Assembly (NCBI GenBank): GCA_027576995.1
Contig: JANBQC010000774.1
Location: 1-11,230 of the forward strand
DNA from: Dimargaris cristalligena
Lineage: Eukaryota; Kickxellomycota; Dimargaritomycetes; Dimargaritales; Dimargaritaceae
DNA length: 11,230 bases
Direction: 5' to 3'
The position numbers were made by a program, and so were the translations under genes. The notes under the pieces are model-generated. The model was given only the letters and a program-made list of their open reading frames with translations. It searched no databases and was not told where the DNA came from. Positions 7,413 through 11,230 of this stretch are shown here, one piece after another (positions within the stretch are counted from its first letter, which is position 1; each line of letters starts with the position of its first letter).

Positions 7413-8843
7413 ATGACCCCTTTACACGCCTTCGCCGCCCCCCTGCGTGCCGCCTGGGCTCGGCCCAACTCGTTGCTGGCCCGTGCCCCCCGGTCGTCCA
7501 CCCGGCCTCTACTGGGTGCCACTGCCCCTCGTCTGGGCGCTCTGCGCACCTACGCCACAGAAGCCGTTGCCACGCGACCCAAGAAGATCCCCAACCTCAA
7601 TAGTACCACCGCCGAATACCAAGTGGCCGAGGATGACTTCACCCCCCCGGACGAGGAGCCCACCGCTACGCTGACCAGTGTCAAACCCTACACCATCAAC
7701 TTCGGTCCCCAGCATCCCGCCGCCCACGGGGTGTTGCGCATGATCCTAGAACTGGAGGGTGAACGCATTGTCCGCGCTGACCCTCACGTCGGTCTGCTCC
7801 ACCGCGGTACCGAAAAACTCATCGAGTACAAAACCTACCTCCAGGCCCTCCCTTACTTTGATCGGCTCGACTACGTGTCCATGATGACTAACGAACAGGC
7901 CTATTCGCTGGCTGTGGAAAAACTTCTCAACATTGAGCTCCCCGAGCGCGCCAAGTACATTCGTACCCTGTTCGGGGAAATCACCCGCATTCTGAACCAC
8001 ATCATGGCCATCACCACCCATATTATGGACGTGGGCGCCCTGACCCCCTTCTTGTGGCAGTTTGAAGAGCGGGAGCGTCTGATGGAGTTCTACGAGCGGG
8101 TATCGGGTGCCCGTATGCACGCCGCCTACGTCCGCCCCGGCGGAGTGACTTCGGATATGCCCATTGGCCTGATGGACGACATCTACACCTGGGCCAAGGT
8201 GTACGCCGACCGTTTGGACGAAATGGAGGACGTGGTCTCCGGAAACCGTATCTGGGTGAACCGGACCAAGGATATCGGTATCCTGACGGCCCAGCAGGCC
8301 CTGGACTGGGGTTGCTCTGGAGTCATGTTGCGCGGTAGTGGTATCCAATGGGATATCCGTAAGGAAAAGCCCTACGACGCCTACGACAAGGTCGAATTCG
8401 ACGTGCCTGTCGGTACCCGCGGCGACTGTTACGATCGGTACCTGTGCCGTATCGAAGAAATGCGCCAGTCCCTCCGCATCATCCAGCAATGCCTCACCCA
8501 AATGCCCGACGGCCCCGTCAAGGTTGAAGACTGGAAGATCGCTCCGCCCCCGCGGGTCCACATGAAGGAAAATATGGAGGCCCTGATCCACCACTTCAAA
8601 CTCTACTCCGAGGGCTTCTACGTGCCACCTGGTGAAACCTACACCGTCATCGAGGCCCCGAAGGGTGAATTCGGCGTCTACCTCGTTTCCGATGGCTCCA
8701 ATCGCCCCTACCGCTGTAAAATCAAGGCCCCCGGTTTCGCCCATCTGGCCGTCACCGAAACGATGGCCCGCGACCACATGTTGGCCGATATGGTGACCAT
8801 CATTGGTACTTGTGATTTGGTGTTCGGTGAAGTCGATCGTTAA
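7413..8843 (+). CDS. NDUFS2: NADH:ubiquinone oxidoreductase 49 kDa subunit (complex I, NDUFS2/Nuo-49)
   Basis: A core peripheral-arm subunit of mitochondrial complex I. With the PSST subunit it forms the ubiquinone reduction site fed by cluster N2. The gene is intronless and encodes 476 aa, close to Neurospora (478) and Yarrowia (about 466). Residues 1-47 form an Arg/Ala/Ser-rich presequence without acids; Arg at -3 in LRTY|A suggests cleavage near residue 47. The Complex1_49kDa family covers the rest. [11 protein letters not shown] (96-106) carries the quinone-site His105; the signature [13 protein letters not shown] (128-140) contains Arg131, equivalent to the arginine dimethylated by NDUFAF7 in mammals; LPYFDRLDY ends in quinone-site Tyr154, 49 residues after His105 as in bovine His59/Tyr108. 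The C-terminal DLVFGEVDR is intact. ATG 7413 is the first Met that gives a presequence; the preceding TTG codons are not used. Its context is weak (T at -3). CTTAG just before it could end a 5' UTR intron. Confidence 0.98.
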   Translation: MTPLHAFAAPLRAAWARPNSLLARAPRSSTRPLLGATAPRLGALRTYATEAVATRPKKIPNLNSTTAEYQVAEDDFTPPDEEPTATLTSVKPYTINFGPQHPAAHGVLRMILELEGERIVRADPHVGLLHRGTEKLIEYKTYLQALPYFDRLDYVSMMTNEQAYSLAVEKLLNIELPERAKYIRTLFGEITRILNHIMAITTHIMDVGALTPFLWQFEERERLMEFYERVSGARMHAAYVRPGGVTSDMPIGLMDDIYTWAKVYADRLDEMEDVVSGNRIWVNRTKDIGILTAQQALDWGCSGVMLRGSGIQWDIRKEKPYDAYDKVEFDVPVGTRGDCYDRYLCRIEEMRQSLRIIQQCLTQMPDGPVKVEDWKIAPPPRVHMKENMEALIHHFKLYSEGFYVPPGETYTVIEAPKGEFGVYLVSDGSNRPYRCKIKAPGFAHLAVTETMARDHMLADMVTIIGTCDLVFGEVDR

Positions 8844-8997
8844 GTATTGATCGGATCTATCCATGACCGGTGCAGGGAAGGGGGGCGGTGGGGTGGTTCT
8901 ATCACCTACTCCATCCGGTGGAGTTTCAAGGGGTGCCTTGAGGAACGATTGCTTGCCAATCTCCAGGGTTACTTCATACATCTACATTTGGATATCA

Positions 8998-9018
8998 TTT
9001 TATTTTTATTTTTATTTA
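8998..9018. repeat. TTTTTA-type simple repeat
   Basis: Three T-runs of four to five bases, each followed by TA, about 155 nt after the NDUFS2 stop. Read on the minus strand it contains three overlapping AATAAA-like signals. It may serve the 3' UTR or simply be low-complexity DNA. Confidence 0.5.
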
Positions 9019-9467
9019 CTTATACTCTTTATTTGCATCGCCCCCTTCCAAGCACCTCGTTATTTGTTTGTCTTCTCAGCGCCCTTTCCGTTTTCGCAGC
9101 TATTATTTAATGTCCACATAGATAAATCATGACAGCAAATGTTGTTCGTTGAATTTATAAAGGGCCACCAGCCTTGTATGTATCATTACCGGTTTGTGGG
9201 TGGGGGACTGGTTTCAGGTGAGGCTGCGTTGGGTTAACAGGTCATTAAACTTGCCTATCCTCTTTGAACACCTCAATGACAATGCCGTGTCCGCCACTGT
9301 AATGGCAACAGCGACTCTGCACCAGAACTAATTTTATATTGATTCAGGTCGTTGTATTTAATTCGAGATAAAAATAGATGGAAAGAGGTCGGGTGGCTGG
9401 TGCCGAGGCGGAAAGTTGGTATATGGTGTGGGTAATTATAATTGGAAATGCGATAAACAAATGGTAA

Positions 9468-9485
9468 AACAACAACAACAACAAG
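9468..9485. repeat. AAC trinucleotide microsatellite
   Basis: Five perfect AAC units followed by AAG, in the non-coding spacer. Confidence 0.7.
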
Positions 9486-9638
9486 CAAACTAGGCGCAGA
9501 TGCTCATTCGAAAACGGCGAAAGATAGATCCACAGAATAGGTAAAAGTGGAGGGAAGAAAAGCTATCAACAGCAGTATTTGGCCTATATAATTATATGTA
9601 TTGAAATAAATAGGCGAAAAATCACCTAGGTTCACACA

Positions 9639-9659
9639 TATGTATGTATATATATATAC
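9639..9659. repeat. TA-rich dinucleotide tract
   Basis: TATGTATG followed by six TA units, about 95 nt beyond the Dap1-like stop codon. Probably a microsatellite within its 3' UTR or spacer. Confidence 0.6.
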
Positions 9660-9752
9660 GTGGATAAGGTTGGGCGGGGTCCCTCGTATTTGGGGGAATG
9701 GGGCCGATAATGCATCAAATGTATCCATCGAAGCTCACGAATATGAGGCTAT

Positions 9753-10433
9753 TTAGGCATCCTTCTGAGCCCCGGCGGCCGACTGCTCGACCAATACACC
9801 GACCTGGGGGTATTTACTAGTAAACAAAGCCTCCCAATCACGCAGAGCCTCACGTTCGTCATCCGCCAAATCTGCCAGAGTATCCAGGGGCCCATCCACA
9901 TTGGGCAGCATATCCTTTTCGAACGAACCCTTGGCCAGACCACGGGAAGCATCATGACCCGCGAAGTTACCGTAGGGGCCCTCCGGACCGTAGAAATTGG
10001 CGCCCTTGGTCACGTCAAACACCTTACCATTGACCGCCATGTAAATTTTGGCCGGGGCCGCCGTAGTAGTAGTAGCGGAGGAAGAGTCTTTCGCGACAGG
10101 TGTTTCAACGCTCGATTCGGGGGCCTTTTGGACGGTACCGTTGAAGGCAAGCAGATCGCGCATGGTGAATTGACGGAACTCGACGGTTTCGGGGTGTTTC
10201 GGTTGGGCGGGGGTGGCAGTGGCGGACGCCGAAGACGAAGTTGAAGCCGTAGCTGCGGTGGCCGGGCCGGCCCGTCTATGCCCAGCGGTCGAGGCATGAG
10301 TCGCCGACGAGGAAGTGGCGGCACTGGGGAAGAGGATGGTACGCAGCATGTACAGGAGGACCGCGACCAGCACCCAGTGGGTAGGGTTCTCCTTAAACTG
10401 GAGGACAAGGTTATTAAGGAATTCCGGAAGCAT
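9753..10433 (-). CDS. DAP1: Dap1/PGRMC-like membrane heme-binding protein (cytochrome b5 fold, MAPR family)
   Basis: A homolog of human PGRMC1 and yeast Dap1, heme-binding proteins of the endoplasmic reticulum. They support sterol cytochromes P450 such as Erg11. The gene is intronless and encodes 226 aa. Residues 1-18 are a short N-terminal part and residues 20-36 (WVLVAVLLYMLRTILF) a single membrane segment. Residues 37-80 form an Ala/Ser/Thr/Pro linker. The b5-like domain starts at VEFRQFTMRDLLAFNG (84-99) and continues with IYMAVNGKVFDVTKG (130-144) and FYGPEGPYGNFAGHDASRGLA (147-167). Tyr154 aligns with the axial heme ligand Tyr113 of PGRMC1, Tyr148 with Tyr107, and Lys207-Tyr208 with Lys163-Tyr164. 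Oddity: 30 residues (100-129) separate FNG from IYMAVNG, where PGRMC1 has about five. ATG 10433 has A at -3 and gives the expected short N-terminus; the longer open frame begins at a TTG. Length is above yeast Dap1 (about 150), owing to linker and insert. Confidence 0.94.
   Translation of the reverse strand: MLPEFLNNLVLQFKENPTHWVLVAVLLYMLRTILFPSAATSSSATHASTAGHRRAGPATAATASTSSSASATATPAQPKHPETVEFRQFTMRDLLAFNGTVQKAPESSVETPVAKDSSSATTTTAAPAKIYMAVNGKVFDVTKGANFYGPEGPYGNFAGHDASRGLAKGSFEKDMLPNVDGPLDTLADLADDEREALRDWEALFTSKYPQVGVLVEQSAAGAQKDA
10063..10075. repeat. Trinucleotide repeat coding for a Thr run in the Dap1-like gene
   Basis: GTAGTAGTAGTAG on the plus strand reads as ACT codons on the minus strand and gives four Thr (residues 121-124) in the low-complexity insert of the b5-fold domain. 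Replication slippage here could change the insert length. Confidence 0.65.
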
Positions 10434-11230
10434 GGTAAGTGATGAATGTACAGGTCGTAGCAATGCTAATAGGAACAATGAGGCCGGAATTAGAGGGGGG
10501 GAGTGAAAACAAAGTCTATTGACCTATCGCAATGGGGGTATTCTTCGAGGTCCTAATCGGAGAAAGAGGTGGGAAGGGAAGAGAAGTGGAGAAATGGGGA
10601 AACAAGAGGAGGAGGAGGGTTACTTAGATCTTATCCTGAAGGACTTATGGAAGCGCAAGGGTGGAAGGCCGAAGCCACCCAAGGTAGCTTAGTCAGTCGT
10701 TGGTCTTCCATGTTGTCAGGGGAGCAATATTCCTTATACCAGCAAAAGGGTTGGCGGGATGGGAAAAAACCTACACCATTACCAAATTAGGCCTATTGGC
10801 GGCTCTAATAATGCAGTCCGCCTTTCCCATGGCCCTGGTACTGACAGTTTAGTAAAGCGAACTACTAAAATCATAAAGTGGGCCTTGACCCAGGTTTATA
10901 CATATATTACCAGTTGAAAATTGGACATTTAACAACTGAGACCATGCTCATATGGGGGAGGCTCAGTAAGGCAGTATAACGAGAAATCCGCTAGATGAGG
11001 AAAATATTACTGGCTGAAAATGCATCTACCACCAACTTGTTAACGTATTCAATAAATCCAAGTAAAGAGAATCCCTCAATCTCTTTATGGCCCGCCTCTC
11101 GTATTATAGCTTAGATATTATTCTTTAAGATCGGGAATTCTATTTATAATACTCTGTTGTGGTCACAATTAATACCACAAGGTAATATAGCCCGATAACC
11201 TTATCAGGGCCAACTGGAGCAGCCTCAGTC
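10434..11230. other. Upstream region of the Dap1-like gene, no gene seen
   Basis: About 0.8 kb up to the window end. The part next to the gene (10440-10640) is purine-rich on the plus strand, so the Dap1 leader on the minus strand is pyrimidine-rich like the other leaders here. A CCAAT on the minus strand lies near 10793, about 360 nt upstream of the start. Open frames are short, begin at non-ATG codons and match nothing known. The final 400 bases are AT-rich and unremarkable. Confidence 0.5.

Larger units (their letters stand above)
8844..9752. other. Convergent spacer between NDUFS2 and the Dap1-like gene
   Basis: About 0.9 kb shared by two 3' ends. It contains simple repeats: a TTTTTA-rich run at 8998-9018, an AAC repeat at 9468-9485 and a TA-rich tract at 9639-9659. 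The first exact AATAAA on the plus strand is far away (about 9605), so NDUFS2 probably uses a weaker signal such as ATTAAA near 9244. No coding frame is supported on either strand. Confidence 0.55.

Noticed and set aside
7746..8981. 411-codon open frame antisense to NDUFS2
   Set aside because: It lies opposite a highly conserved gene with GC-ending codons, which seldom create stops in this antisense frame. The product has no recognisable domain and its composition is that of a reverse reading.
10434..10478. 15-residue extension of the Dap1-like protein
   Set aside because: It begins at TTG; the first ATG (10433) has a good context and gives the normal family N-terminus.
10569..10790. 73-codon plus-strand frame
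   Set aside because: It starts at GTG, is low in complexity (Gly/Arg/Glu-rich from a purine-rich tract) and matches no family.

Overview
The window looks like nuclear DNA of a fungus. Three conserved eukaryotic genes have short spliceosomal introns (130-211 nt, GT..AG) or none. The complex I 49 kDa subunit carries a mitochondrial presequence and the heme-binding membrane protein resembles yeast Dap1. Compact spacing and coding DNA much richer in GC than the intergenic DNA also fit a fungus, possibly an early-diverging lineage. The exact lineage cannot be read from this sequence alone.

Layout. Positions 1-4238 are AT-rich and mostly without recognisable genes. They hold a possible short secreted-peptide ORF (133-321), a cluster of CCCCTG motifs, a TATA/hairpin/AATAAA block resembling part of an LTR or a promoter, several inverted repeats including a perfect 18-bp palindrome, and an isolated GC-rich putative first exon (2775-2981). 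Positions 4239-10433 are the gene-bearing part: prefoldin subunit 3 (minus, four exons), a divergent 626-bp spacer, a SERF/4F5 small protein (plus, two exons), a spacer of about 1.1 kb, the intronless NDUFS2 gene (plus), a convergent spacer of about 0.9 kb with microsatellites, and a Dap1/PGRMC-like cytochrome b5-fold protein (minus, intronless). Positions 10434-11230 are the upstream region of the Dap1-like gene and show no recognisable gene.

How the genes relate. Prefoldin 3 (cotranslational chaperone of actin and tubulin) and SERF (modifier of protein aggregation in animals) are both proteostasis genes and are divergently arranged, so a shared promoter is possible. NDUFS2 (ubiquinone site of respiratory complex I) and the Dap1-like protein (heme binding, sterol P450 partner) are convergent neighbours with a loose link through heme and respiration. 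These are otherwise ordinary housekeeping genes. I see no defence system, biosynthetic cluster, CRISPR array or clear new system. The points most worth a second look are the Ser/Thr/Ala insertion inside the Dap1 b5 fold, the isolated GC-rich exon, and the palindrome and repeat structures in the AT-rich part.
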